DNA from: Myxococcota bacterium | GTDB taxonomy: Bacteria; Myxococcota_A; UBA9160; SMWR01 | NCBI GenBank assembly: GCA_022447545.1 | Contig: JAKVBI010000001.1 | Location: 220,630 to 284,629, forward strand | DNA length: 64,000 nt | Reading direction: 5' to 3' | Part shown: one piece after another, positions 43,223-51,386 of the stretch | Layout: the number at the start of each line of letters is the position of its first letter | Numbering within the stretch: position 1 is the first letter of the stretch | Position numbers and translations under genes: made by a program | Notes under the pieces: model-generated | Seen by the model: only the letters and a program-made list of their open reading frames with translations | What the model was told of the DNA's origin: nothing | Databases searched by the model: none

Positions 43223-45082
43223 TTAGTCGGCGCCGTCGTCCGCCTGCTCCTCCACCGGTCGCCATCCGGCTGCGGCCAGGGCCGACTCCGCATCACGTCG
43301 CTCGGGCCCATACACGGCGATAGTTCCGCGATCTCCCTCCAACAGTTTGAAGCCCTCGTTCATGGGCGTGATCTCGCGACCTCGTTGGATACTCAGGATG
43401 ACGTACAGCTCAGTAGCATTTTCGGCGGACGGTGTGTCCTCTTCGAGCCCATGGAACTCCCACTCCCCGGTATCAATCTCCCCACGGCGGGCACGAACAT
43501 CCCAGCGCTCGACGTCGTGAGGGCCGTCGAAGAGCACGGCTGCCTCGCGCTGCTCGACGAGTTCGGTCGCGAGACCCGTACCCGGTTGAGACGCAGCCAC
43601 AAATCCCCGGGGCACCGAGAACCTCTCTCGAGCTCGGCTGACGAAAACACCGTTGAGCATTTGATTTGGAGTGAGCCCTATGACGATCCCGACACCGTCG
43701 AATCGGGCTCGAAGCAAAGTTCGCTCCTGCAACGCATTTCCAAAAACGACTGGAAAGTCCGCTTCCTCGGCGCGGCGGCAGTTGGCGGGATTCGAGTCGA
43801 GGAAAAGCACACTGCGACCAGCAGCGCGGAGGCTCTCGGCCAGGGCGAGCCCGAGCCCCTGGGCACCGAGGATCGCCACGGTATTGCGATCGGGAAGCCT
43901 CAACCCGAGAAGCGATGCCACAGGCGGTCCGGTCACTCCGGCCAGCACCACCGTAACCCCGATGGTGAGAAAAACGAGCGCCTGGAGTTCCGAAGCACCT
44001 GACACACCGGCCTGTTCGAGCGCTCTACCTGATACCGATGCAACCGCTGCTGCCACGATACCGCGAGGTGCGATCCAGCCGATGAAGAGCCGTTCGCGAA
44101 TCGAGAGATCCGACGAACGCGTACAAAGCCAGACCGAGAGTGGCCGCACCACGAGAACCAGAAGTCCCACCACGACCAGGCCTCGCCAGCCGAGCGCTTG
44201 CAGGTCCGCGAAACGAACATCCGCTGCGAGCAGAACGAACAACAACCCAATGGCCAAAATGGTCAATTGATCCTTGAACTCCCGCAGATCGCGATCGACG
44301 CGAGTGCGGAGGTTTCCCACGACGACTCCCGCCAAGGTCACTGCGAGGATCCCGCTGTGTTCGACGACGGCATCACAACCTTTGGCAAGAAGCAGAACCG
44401 CTGCCAGGACAAACACATTTGCGTGTCCATCGGGAAGAGTGGAACGCCTCCGCAGAAGCATCGCCATGAGCCAACCCGCCGCCCCCCCTGCCAGTGCGCC
44501 GAACCCCACACGGGCAATCAACACTCCGCCCTCCACGGCCAGGGACCCGGTTCCTGGGGAAAGCGCAATTTCGAGGAGGAGCACGGCCAGCAGTGCCCCT
44601 ACGGGATCGATCAGAACCCCCTCGGCCTCAAGAACCGTCGCCACGCGGGGACGAAGTCTGAGTTCCTCGATGAGGGGTCCAATCACGGTGGGGCCAGTGA
44701 CGGCCACGAGTCCCCCAAACAACAGGGCAATCGTCCCTCCCCATGGGAAAACCAGGACAACCGCCAGGGCACCTCCCACAACCGTCACCAACGATCCCAA
44801 AACGATCAGGCGGCGAATGGCGATCTGCTCCCGCCGCAGGCGCGAGATCTCGAGATTCAGACCCCCTTCGAACAGGATGAGAGCGACTGCCAGGTCGACG
44901 ATCTCATACAGATTGCTGCCGAGGGTGGTGGGCACCACCCAGCCCAGGCCATCGGGACCAAGAGCTGCCCCAGCAACCAGCAGCAGCACGATGCCGGGCA
45001 CCCTCACGCGTCGAGCCAGGGCTTGGGCGGCCACGCCCGCCGCCAGAGCCGTCACCAGCGTGAGATCGGATTGGGGACTCAT
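43223..45082 (-). CDS. Cation:proton antiporter with C-terminal TrkA domain
   Basis: CPA-family antiporter of 619 residues. The first 400 residues are 11-12 transmembrane helices with the exchanger pattern (VPGIVLLLVAGAALGPDG, LFEGGLNLEISRLRR, VAVTGPTVIGPLIEELRL, IDPVGALLAVLLLE, WIAPRGIVAAAVAS). A cytosolic TrkA-N Rossmann domain follows (VAILGAQGLGLALAESLRAAG) and a further regulatory segment. It exchanges Na+ or K+ for H+ across the inner membrane and is probably gated by nucleotide. TAGTCT lies eight bases before ATG 45082. It is convergent with the dienelactone hydrolase gene. Confidence 0.93.
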   Translation of the reverse strand: MSPQSDLTLVTALAAGVAAQALARRVRVPGIVLLLVAGAALGPDGLGWVVPTTLGSNLYEIVDLAVALILFEGGLNLEISRLRREQIAIRRLIVLGSLVTVVGGALAVVLVFPWGGTIALLFGGLVAVTGPTVIGPLIEELRLRPRVATVLEAEGVLIDPVGALLAVLLLEIALSPGTGSLAVEGGVLIARVGFGALAGGAAGWLMAMLLRRRSTLPDGHANVFVLAAVLLLAKGCDAVVEHSGILAVTLAGVVVGNLRTRVDRDLREFKDQLTILAIGLLFVLLAADVRFADLQALGWRGLVVVGLLVLVVRPLSVWLCTRSSDLSIRERLFIGWIAPRGIVAAAVASVSGRALEQAGVSGASELQALVFLTIGVTVVLAGVTGPPVASLLGLRLPDRNTVAILGAQGLGLALAESLRAAGRSVLFLDSNPANCRRAEEADFPVVFGNALQERTLLRARFDGVGIVIGLTPNQMLNGVFVSRARERFSVPRGFVAASQPGTGLATELVEQREAAVLFDGPHDVERWDVRARRGEIDTGEWEFHGLEEDTPSAENATELYVILSIQRGREITPMNEGFKLLEGDRGTIAVYGPERRDAESALAAAGWRPVEEQADDGAD

Positions 45083-45090
45083 CGGGAAGC

Positions 45091-45096
45091 AGACTA
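45091..45096 (-). promoter_or_regulatory. Near-leaderless -10 (TAGTCT) for the antiporter
   Basis: Minus-strand TAGTCT ends eight bases before ATG 45082. It shares the hexamer of the 30285 site. Confidence 0.5.
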
Positions 45097-45295
45097 CCCC
45101 GGCCGGGTCACGGCTCCATGCCGGGAAATCCGACCGAAGCGAAACTTTTTGCTGGGAGCCGGGTTCACAGGGTCATGGGGCGTTCGAAGCGCCAGACGAG
45201 GGGAGCACGACATGAATCAATCGACACGGAACGAGACCTGGGCCGAGGGTTCACCCAGACGTCGACAAATCGGTAACAGAGGGAGGGCACGAACC

Positions 45296-45502
45296 ATGAG
45301 GAGCTGGGGGGGCCTCACTCTGAGCAGCCTCGTTCTCGCCGTCATGCTGATGGGCTGCACCACTCACGTGCGGGCGACCCCGGGAAAGCATCGTGTGGTC
45401 GTGAAACCGCGACCCGTTGGCAGCGTCGTGGTCCACAAAACCCACCGTCACCGGCACGGTTGCTGGCGGTCACTGGGCCGCTGGATCTGCCCGGTCCCCT
45501 GA
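45296..45502 (+). CDS. Small histidine-rich lipoprotein
   Basis: Predicted lipoprotein of 68 residues. A short basic start and hydrophobic run (LTLSSLVLAVMLMGC) end in a lipobox with Cys near 20. The mature part is basic and rich in His (HKTHRHRHGCW) and has a second Cys near the C-terminus. It could bind metal at the cell surface (inference). ATG 45296 has GGGAGG nine bases upstream. The frame is open far upstream, but that stretch is antisense to the antiporter gene. No family recognised. Confidence 0.65.
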   Translation: MRSWGGLTLSSLVLAVMLMGCTTHVRATPGKHRVVVKPRPVGSVVVHKTHRHRHGCWRSLGRWICPVP

Positions 45503-45556
45503 GGGGCGAAAAACTCGTGGACCCGGCTTCCTCCAGGGCACCCCCTGCACTCACCC

Positions 45557-45769
45557 TCAGCGCACCTCCCACTCATCCCGCTCGGGCATCAACACCCAGA
45601 GCACCAGGTAGACGAGGATTCCGGGAAACGCGGCCGAGAGCAGAGAGAATCCAACGTAGGCGATGCGAACCAGTGTGGGGTCCCACCCCAACCACTCAGC
45701 GATGCCCCCGCAGACACCGGCGACCATCCGGGAGTCCACGGAGCGCTTCAGTCCGCTTCGGGCCTCCAT
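45557..45769 (-). CDS. PspC-domain membrane protein
   Basis: Single PspC domain of 70 residues. LKRSVDSRMVAGVCGGIAEWLGWDPTLVRI in parts, then a hydrophobic helix (AAFPGILVYLVLWVLMPER), matches the phage-shock-protein C fold, an inner-membrane stress component. GGAGG upstream supports ATG 45769. No PspA, PspB or PspF is in the window. Stand-alone PspC proteins are common and mostly uncharacterised. Confidence 0.9.
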   Translation of the reverse strand: MEARSGLKRSVDSRMVAGVCGGIAEWLGWDPTLVRIAYVGFSLLSAAFPGILVYLVLWVLMPERDEWEVR

Positions 45770-45775
45770 ACCCAA

Positions 45776-46383
45776 CCCTCCCTGGAAAGAATGGGTCTAT
45801 AAGGACCCACTTTGCTGCCTGTCGACCGACCGTGTGTCGATCAAAATTCGTTTCGAGGTGTACCACGATCCGCGGCCCATGCCCCCCCCGCCTCAACCCG
45901 GCGCCCCACCTGCGACCCCATACGCGTCACGAAACCGGGACAACGTCTCTCACCCGGGCCTGCCACCGCTGCCCACTGCAGCGTCCATCTCACAAATTGT
46001 AGTTTTTTCAACACATCTCAAGGAGGGATCTGGGGGCTGGCCAACCCTCGGGACCTGGACCCGACCGGAGCGCAGATTTGCAGAGACCGGCCTCTCCGAG
46101 CGAAAGGGAGGAAGGCAGCCAACCCGGGGACGAGGTTCGTCAGAGCCCACCCCCATGGACCCACGCCCAGTCGGCTACCGAGAGGTCCCTCGGGGACGGT
46201 GAAAACGGGGACGGTGTGCTGAGCGATTGCGGGATCCGATCCGTATAATCGGACGCGTAGATGGGGCCCGCGCGATGCTGAGGCATCTGAACGCCTGGCG
46301 CGGGGATTGAGGAGCCTTCGGGCACGAATCGACGCCGGGCGTGGTCCACCCTCGCGCGGACGTAGGGTTCGAAACATCATTTT
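45776..46383 (+). other. Intergenic region upstream of the fatty-acid operon
   Basis: About 600 bases with no supported gene. Plus strand: TATAAT at 46244-46249, then a leader of about 130 bases. Minus strand: a possible PspC promoter near 45795, and TACAAT at 45996-46001 seven bases before an ATG that opens only 11 codons. A T-run (TAGTTTTTTC) lies near 46001-46010. Translations across the region are Pro- and Arg-rich and look non-coding. Confidence 0.5.
46244..46249 (+). promoter_or_regulatory. -10 TATAAT, probable promoter of the fatty-acid operon
   Basis: A perfect TATAAT in GC-rich DNA, 135 bases upstream of the first gene of the operon. No consensus -35 is visible at 16-18 bases (GAGCGA at 17), which suggests an activator or an alternative sigma factor. 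Confidence 0.55.
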
Positions 46384-47403
46384 GTGGTGGGTGCTGTCTT
46401 GACGCTGTTCCTCCATGGGGTGGGTCACTTCCATCCAAGCAACGAGATCACCAACACATTTCTCGAAGAACTCGATATCGGGACCAGCGACAGCTGGATC
46501 CTCGAACGGGTCGGGATCCGGTCGCGTCGCACGGTGCTCCCGCTCGATTACATCCGAGAAACCCGCAACCAGGATGTACGAGCCGGCGACCAACTCAAGG
46601 AATTCAGCACTTTCGAGATGAGTGCCCGCGCGGCGGAAATGGCCCTCGAGCGTGCAGGACTCGCACTCACCGATGTCGGAATGATCCTGTGTGGTAGCTC
46701 TGCATCCGATTACGCGTCTCCAGCAGACGCTTGCATGGTCGCGAAGGAACTTGACATCGACATTCCTGCATTCGACGTCAATTCCGCGTGCACCAGTTTT
46801 CTGGCACAGATACACCTGCTCGGGATGATGCAGCCCGACAAACTCCCAGAGTTCGTTCTCGTCTGCGGCTCCGACTCCCTCACCAAGACGGTCGACTACT
46901 CGGATCGCTCCGCTGCGGTTCTCTGGGGAGATGGCGCGGCGGCGGCAATCTTGTCGACGAAAGCTCCCTGCAGCCGAACCATCACAGGAACGGCTCTCGA
47001 ATCGCGTCCCACGGCCGGCGATAAAGTCATCGTTCCACGCGTAGGGCATTTCGCCCAAGAGGGCCGCACCGTCCAAAGCTTCGCAATCCGAAAGACTGCG
47101 GCCGGTTTCGAAAAGCTTCGCGAGGAGTTCGAAAGTGCCGATCGCACACTGCACTTCGTGGGCCACCAGGCCAATCTTCGCATGCTCGAAGCCGTCTGCC
47201 GCCGCTGCGAGATTCCCGATGAACGCCACCATTTCAACGTCGAGTGGTACGGCAATACGGGTGCCGCGAGTTCAGCCTCGATCATCTCGATGAACTGGGA
47301 CAAATGGCAACCGCACGATGACATTGCCGTGATCGGGGTCGGGGCAGGCTTGACCTGGTCCAGGTATCTCATCCGATTCGGAAGCCCTGGGGAACAAGAG
47401 TGA
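46384..47403 (+). CDS. FabH-like 3-oxoacyl-ACP synthase III
   Basis: Thiolase-fold condensing enzyme of 339 residues. The KASIII triad is intact: C136 in DVNSACTSFLAQ, H261 in FVGHQANLRMLEA and N291 in WYGNTGAASSAS. It starts acyl chains by condensing a primer acyl-CoA with malonyl-ACP; in this operon it could use an unusual primer. It differs from housekeeping FabH in its N-terminal stretch (VGHFHPSNEITNTFLEEL), so it may be a specialised paralog. The start is uncertain among GTG 46384, GTG 46387 and TTG 46399. Its stop overlaps the FabA-like start by four bases, and it is the first gene of the operon. Confidence 0.9.
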   Translation: MVGAVLTLFLHGVGHFHPSNEITNTFLEELDIGTSDSWILERVGIRSRRTVLPLDYIRETRNQDVRAGDQLKEFSTFEMSARAAEMALERAGLALTDVGMILCGSSASDYASPADACMVAKELDIDIPAFDVNSACTSFLAQIHLLGMMQPDKLPEFVLVCGSDSLTKTVDYSDRSAAVLWGDGAAAAILSTKAPCSRTITGTALESRPTAGDKVIVPRVGHFAQEGRTVQSFAIRKTAAGFEKLREEFESADRTLHFVGHQANLRMLEAVCRRCEIPDERHHFNVEWYGNTGAASSASIISMNWDKWQPHDDIAVIGVGAGLTWSRYLIRFGSPGEQE

Positions 47404-47990
47404 AGTACCGCGAGTTTCTCGAGCAGGAATCTTTCGCGAAGGAGGAAATCATTGCCTTCGCGAACGGTACGCTCGTCGAGGACGCTCCCGACGAGTTCAC
47501 CGCCCGGCTCCCGCTGCCTCCGATGCTGATGTTGGACCGCGTCCTATCCATCGAAGCCGACGGAAACCGCGGTCGTATCGTGGCAGAACGGGACGTCCAT
47601 TTGGACGACTGGTTCTTCCAGTGCCACTTCCGAGACGATCCGGTCCAACCCGGTTGTCTGGGCGTCGATGGCGTCTGGCAGTTGATCGGGTTCTACTGCA
47701 ATTGGCGCGGAGGACTGGGGTCTGGGCGAGCACTGGGCTGTGGCGCCGTGGAGTTCTCGGGTCAGATCCGTCCTCACGATCAGATCGTGCGCTACGAAGT
47801 CTCCATTCGTCGGTACACCGAACTCCCGAACTCGGGAGCCGCCATGGCGATCGGTGACGCAAAGCTTCTCGTCGATGACGTGGAGATCTACACCGTCGAG
47901 AAGGCCAAGGTCGGCCTGTTTACGGGTATCGGATACCACGACTACCCGAACATGTCGGAAAATGCGTCCGGCGGAAGGATGGAACCTTGA
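47400..47990 (+). CDS. FabA-like 3-hydroxyacyl-ACP dehydratase
   Basis: Hot-dog dehydratase of 196 residues closely matching FabA: FFQCHFRDDPVQPGCLGVD contains the catalytic H76 and D90, followed by WQLIGFYCNWRG, GSGRALGCGAVEFSGQI. FabA dehydrates 3-hydroxyacyl-ACP and can isomerise trans-2 to cis-3 double bonds, so the pathway may make an unsaturated chain. The GTG start overlaps the previous stop and its own stop overlaps the next start (TTGA), both signs of translational coupling. The N-terminal 35 residues are longer than in E. coli FabA. Confidence 0.92.
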   Translation: MKYREFLEQESFAKEEIIAFANGTLVEDAPDEFTARLPLPPMLMLDRVLSIEADGNRGRIVAERDVHLDDWFFQCHFRDDPVQPGCLGVDGVWQLIGFYCNWRGGLGSGRALGCGAVEFSGQIRPHDQIVRYEVSIRRYTELPNSGAAMAIGDAKLLVDDVEIYTVEKAKVGLFTGIGYHDYPNMSENASGGRMEP

Positions 47991-48454
47991 GCCATTCGGG
48001 AGCGCCTCTGACGGCCGCGGAAGTGATGAAGCTGATCCCCCAGCGCGACCCTTTTTTGTTCATCGATGAAATTCTGGAAATCGATGAGGAGCATGTCGTC
48101 GCCTCTTATCGTTGGAGACCCGACGCCGATTTCTACCAAGGCCATTTTCCGGGGAATCCAGTCACACCCGGTGTTCTCCTGATCGAGTCCATGGCTCAGG
48201 CCAGCGTCGTTGCTCTCGGCCTCTACCTGGTCACGCAAACCCATTCCGTCGAAGAAGCGAGGAAATTCTTGACTGTGTTCACCGATGCCAATGTCGAGTT
48301 TTCCGGAATCGTACGCCCCGGCGACGAGGTGAAGATTACTGCTCGAAAGCAATTCTACCGTCGAATGAAACTCCGATCGGAAGCGGAAATGACCTTGTCC
48401 GATGGAACCCTGGTCTGCTCCGGAGTCCTGTCGGGCATGGGGATTCCTCAGTGA
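47987..48454 (+). CDS. FabZ-like 3-hydroxyacyl-ACP dehydratase
   Basis: Second hot-dog dehydratase, 155 residues. GHFPGNPVTPGVLLIESMAQA gives H53 and E67, the FabZ catalytic pair. LIPQRDPFLFIDEIL is the usual opening. Having FabA- and FabZ-like enzymes side by side suggests different chain lengths or an alternating saturation pattern. TTG start at 47987 inside the previous stop; its stop overlaps the FabF-like GTG start. Confidence 0.92.
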   Translation: MSHSGAPLTAAEVMKLIPQRDPFLFIDEILEIDEEHVVASYRWRPDADFYQGHFPGNPVTPGVLLIESMAQASVVALGLYLVTQTHSVEEARKFLTVFTDANVEFSGIVRPGDEVKITARKQFYRRMKLRSEAEMTLSDGTLVCSGVLSGMGIPQ

Positions 48455-49731
48455 GGACTCGAGTCGTCGTCACAGGTCTCGGGGTTGTAGCACCCAACGG
48501 CAACGACCCGCAGGAGTTCGAGCGCTCTTTGCGCGAGGGGCGATCGGGGGTAGGCGCCAATCTCAGCATGGAAGAATTCAAGTTCGCCTGTCGTGTCGCC
48601 GCAGTGCCCCAGCGGACGGACGAGATCGCTGCAGAAATGTTCGGCGAAGACGAACTCATGGCCATGAATTCAAGCCACCGATACTGCTCCATCGCATCGA
48701 TTCAGGCCTGGCAGGACGCCGGGCTCGAGCGTCCGGATCCCGAAGGCGACGAGGTGGACTGGGACACGGGCGCCTTTCTCGGAACAGGCGTGGGTGGTAT
48801 GGACACGATGGGCGAGAGAGTCGTGCCCTTCACTGATGGTGGGCGCGTGAGACGCCTGGGCAGCACCGCTGTCGAGCAGGTCATGGCCAGCGGCATTTCG
48901 GCCCGCGTATCCGGGCAACTCGCCCTGGGAAACCAGGTGACGACCAATTCCAGTGCCTGCAGCACAGGCGCCGAAGCCATTGCCGAGGGAGCGGCGCGGA
49001 TCCGTGCGGGCCTGGCCCAGCGCATGCTGTGCGGTGGAGCCGAAGGGGCAAGCCACTATATCTGGGCTGGTTTCGACGCCATGCGCGTGCTCTGCCGAAA
49101 TTTCAACGACGCTCCCGAACAGGCATCCCGGCCCATGAGTGCGAGCGCGGCGGGTTTCGTTCCCGGCGCCGGCGCCGGGGTGGTCATGCTCGAAAATCTC
49201 GATTCTGCTCTCGAGCGGGGTGCGCGAATCTACGCAGAAGTCCTGGGAGCCGCGGTCAACTGTGGTGGACACCGGGGTGGAGGGAGCATGACAGCCCCCA
49301 ACCCCGAGGGTGTCGTGCGATGTATTCGCAGTGCTCTCGCCGACGCAGGAGTCGACCCCTCGGAGATCGATTTCATCAACGGACACCTCACCGCAACCGG
49401 GGCGGACCCCAAGGAGATCGCCTCGTGGTCGAGGGCGCTCGGTCGAGGGGCGGAGAATTTTCCTCCGATCACTTCAACCAAATCCATGATCGGACACACT
49501 CTGGGTGCCGCAGGTGCCATCGAATCCGTCGCCACCATCCTGATGCTCTCGGGCGGATTCATCCACCCTTCAATCAATTGTGTGGACCGACATCCGGAAA
49601 TCGAGGCCTTCTCCGCATCGATCCCCGACAACGCACTCGATCTTCCGAATGCCCGCACAGCCATCAAGGCGGGCTTCGGTTTCGGCGATGTGAACTCATC
49701 GCTCGTTTTCCGCAAGTTCGAAGATGCTTGA
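48451..49731 (+). CDS. FabF-like beta-ketoacyl-ACP synthase
   Basis: KASII-type elongating condensing enzyme of 426 residues. Active-site C170 in NSSACSTGAEAIAEG, H312 in NGHLTATGADPKE and H349 in KSMIGHTLGAAGA complete the Cys-His-His triad. The second motif reads GHLTATG instead of the common HGTGTP, a departure also seen in some specialised synthases. It would extend chains with malonyl-ACP. GTG 48451 overlaps the FabZ-like stop (GTGA). The frame runs further upstream, but that part is antisense or out-of-frame coding for the dehydratase. Confidence 0.92.
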   Translation: MRTRVVVTGLGVVAPNGNDPQEFERSLREGRSGVGANLSMEEFKFACRVAAVPQRTDEIAAEMFGEDELMAMNSSHRYCSIASIQAWQDAGLERPDPEGDEVDWDTGAFLGTGVGGMDTMGERVVPFTDGGRVRRLGSTAVEQVMASGISARVSGQLALGNQVTTNSSACSTGAEAIAEGAARIRAGLAQRMLCGGAEGASHYIWAGFDAMRVLCRNFNDAPEQASRPMSASAAGFVPGAGAGVVMLENLDSALERGARIYAEVLGAAVNCGGHRGGGSMTAPNPEGVVRCIRSALADAGVDPSEIDFINGHLTATGADPKEIASWSRALGRGAENFPPITSTKSMIGHTLGAAGAIESVATILMLSGGFIHPSINCVDRHPEIEAFSASIPDNALDLPNARTAIKAGFGFGDVNSSLVFRKFEDA

Positions 49732-49763
49732 CCGTTTCAGCAACTGAACCATAGAGGACAAAC

Positions 49764-50012
49764 ATGACTGAAGATGATGCTCTAGAACGTGTCGTAAAGA
49801 TCTTGACCCCGCATGTGCGCAATGAAGAGGCACTTGCAAACGTCAGCGCCGAGACGAACATTCTCGACGATCTCAAGGTGAATTCCGCCAGGTTGGTCGA
49901 TGTCGTGCTCGCTTTCGAGGATGAGTTCGACATCGAGATCCCCGATGAGGATGTCGATAGTGTGAACACGGTGGGTGACTGCGTGAAGCTCATCGTCGGC
50001 AAGGCCAATTAG
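49764..50012 (+). CDS. Acyl carrier protein
   Basis: ACP of 82 residues, acidic. The phosphopantetheine site is S41 in DLKVNSARLVDVV. The usual Asp before Ser is Asn here (NSARL for DSLxx), which sets it apart from housekeeping AcpP and may suit the dedicated PPTase downstream. The helix II/III region (LAFEDEFDIEIPDED) is typical. ATG 49764 has GAGGA 10 bases upstream. It lies between the FabF-like and acyltransferase genes. Confidence 0.93.
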   Translation: MTEDDALERVVKILTPHVRNEEALANVSAETNILDDLKVNSARLVDVVLAFEDEFDIEIPDEDVDSVNTVGDCVKLIVGKAN

Positions 50013-50020
50013 AGCGGCCG

Positions 50021-50776
50021 TTGGGAGCAGTTGAGCTCACCCTCCGCGGCCGAGCTTCGTTGGTTCTCCAACGTGAGATCGGCCGGCTGCTCGGGCCCAT
50101 CTGGATTCCCATCGTCGCCTTCTTGGTTCGTGTCGCCTTCGGGTGGCGTTTCGCTGACCTCCAGACGACACGCGAGACATACAAGAGGCTGCGCTCGGCG
50201 TCCTCGAGCCCACTTCTGATCTGTGCAAACCACCTGACGATGGTGGATTCAGCGCTGATCGCAGTCGCTCTGGGTGGGCCGGGGTGGTACATCGGTCGCT
50301 TCGCTTCGCTGCCATGGAACACTCCGGCTCGGGAGAGCTTTGCCAGTACCTGGTACTCCAAAGCCCTCGTTTATCTGATGAAGTGCATCCCCGTCTCACG
50401 CGGGGGCGACCGGCGTGAAATTGGGGAGGTGTTGAGCCGGATTTCCTGGCTGCTCAGTGTGGGCGAAACCGCCTTGATCTTTCCCGAAGGGGGTCGGAGT
50501 CGAACGACGCGTGTCGATACAGCCGCCGTCACCTACGGGGTGGGGCGCATTGTGCGTGCTGTGCCGGATTGTCGAGTCCTGTGCGTGTACCTGCGGGGCG
50601 AACACCAGGCCGACTACACGACGCTGCCGCAGCGCGGGGACCGGTTCCATGTCTCACTTCGGTCCCTGGAGCCGAAAACCACGAAACGGGGTCTCAGAGC
50701 ATCGCTGGACATCTCCCAGCAGATCCTCTCCCAACTCGAAGAGATGGAGAACGAGTACTTCGATGATCGGAAATGA
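50021..50776 (+). CDS. PlsC-like acyltransferase
   Basis: Membrane-associated 1-acyl-glycerol-3-phosphate acyltransferase-family protein of 251 residues. The catalytic NHLTMVD (NHx4D) and FPEGGRSR motifs are present, with a hydrophobic segment (about 24-41) before them. In this operon it probably moves the finished chain from the ACP to a glycerol or other acceptor. The start is uncertain (TTG 50021, or TTG 50060 in frame). It ends 14 bases inside the PPTase gene. Confidence 0.88.
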   Translation: MGAVELTLRGRASLVLQREIGRLLGPIWIPIVAFLVRVAFGWRFADLQTTRETYKRLRSASSSPLLICANHLTMVDSALIAVALGGPGWYIGRFASLPWNTPARESFASTWYSKALVYLMKCIPVSRGGDRREIGEVLSRISWLLSVGETALIFPEGGRSRTTRVDTAAVTYGVGRIVRAVPDCRVLCVYLRGEHQADYTTLPQRGDRFHVSLRSLEPKTTKRGLRASLDISQQILSQLEEMENEYFDDRK

Positions 50777-51386
50777 CATCGTCGACCTGAACGACCCGGA
50801 GACCCAGAAGAACGCACACCACCCGAGATTCGACGGGCGTGTTTTTTCCCGCTCGGAATTGATGCGACTCCGACTGAGCGGAGCCCCCCATCGACTGCGT
50901 TGGATTCTCTGGGCCGCCAAGGAGGCGGCCTACAAGGCGATGAAAAAAATTCACCCGAACTTGATCTTCTCGCCCGTTCGATTCGTCGTTCAGCTTGACC
51001 AGACCCTCCGCGGATCGGTGGACTGTCCCAAGGGGAGCCTCGACGTGTCGGTCACCGAAGAAGCGACATCCATTCATGCCATCGCGGCCAGCGCAGCCAT
51101 GGACGAGCAAACCATCCTCAGCGGAGCGGAATGGATCACGTCGGAGACCGATGGGAACGCCCAGCAACCCAGTCAGGCGGCGCGCGCACTGGCCCTTCGG
51201 AGCCTGGAGCGTCGACTCGAACTTCCCCGAGGAACATTTTCCATCGAAAAGCACGATCGAATTCCCGTGCTCTTTCAACACGGAGTACGCTCGGAATTCG
51301 ACCTCTCCCTCTCCCACCACGGTCAGTTGGTGGCCTTTGCCTGTGAAATAGGTGAACGGAAAGCTCTGAAAGAGGCACACGCGTGA
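50763..51386 (+). CDS. 4'-phosphopantetheinyl transferase
   Basis: Sfp/AcpS-superfamily transferase of 207 residues. IGNDIVDLNDPE at the N-terminus and WAAKEAAYKAMKK are the Mg-binding and CoA-binding signatures. It converts apo-ACP to holo-ACP. The N-terminus is AcpS-like (GNDIVDL), while the length is nearer to Sfp. It most likely activates the ACP at 49764. ATG 50763 lies inside the acyltransferase 3' end, and the stop overlaps the carboxylase start by four bases. Confidence 0.92.
   Translation: MIGNDIVDLNDPETQKNAHHPRFDGRVFSRSELMRLRLSGAPHRLRWILWAAKEAAYKAMKKIHPNLIFSPVRFVVQLDQTLRGSVDCPKGSLDVSVTEEATSIHAIAASAAMDEQTILSGAEWITSETDGNAQQPSQAARALALRSLERRLELPRGTFSIEKHDRIPVLFQHGVRSEFDLSLSHHGQLVAFACEIGERKALKEAHA

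Noticed and set aside
44198-45295. Upstream two-thirds of the plus-strand ORF that ends at 45502
   Set aside because: Antisense to the antiporter; only the 68-residue lipoprotein at its end has an SD and a signal sequence.
45953-46001. Leaderless 11-codon peptide on the minus strand
   Set aside because: Pattern fits, but the peptide (MDAAVGSGGRPG) is too short and low-complexity to call a gene; kept only as a finding.
46018-47232. 404-residue minus-strand ORF opposite the FabH-like gene
   Set aside because: Antisense to a synthase with an intact Cys-His-Asn triad.
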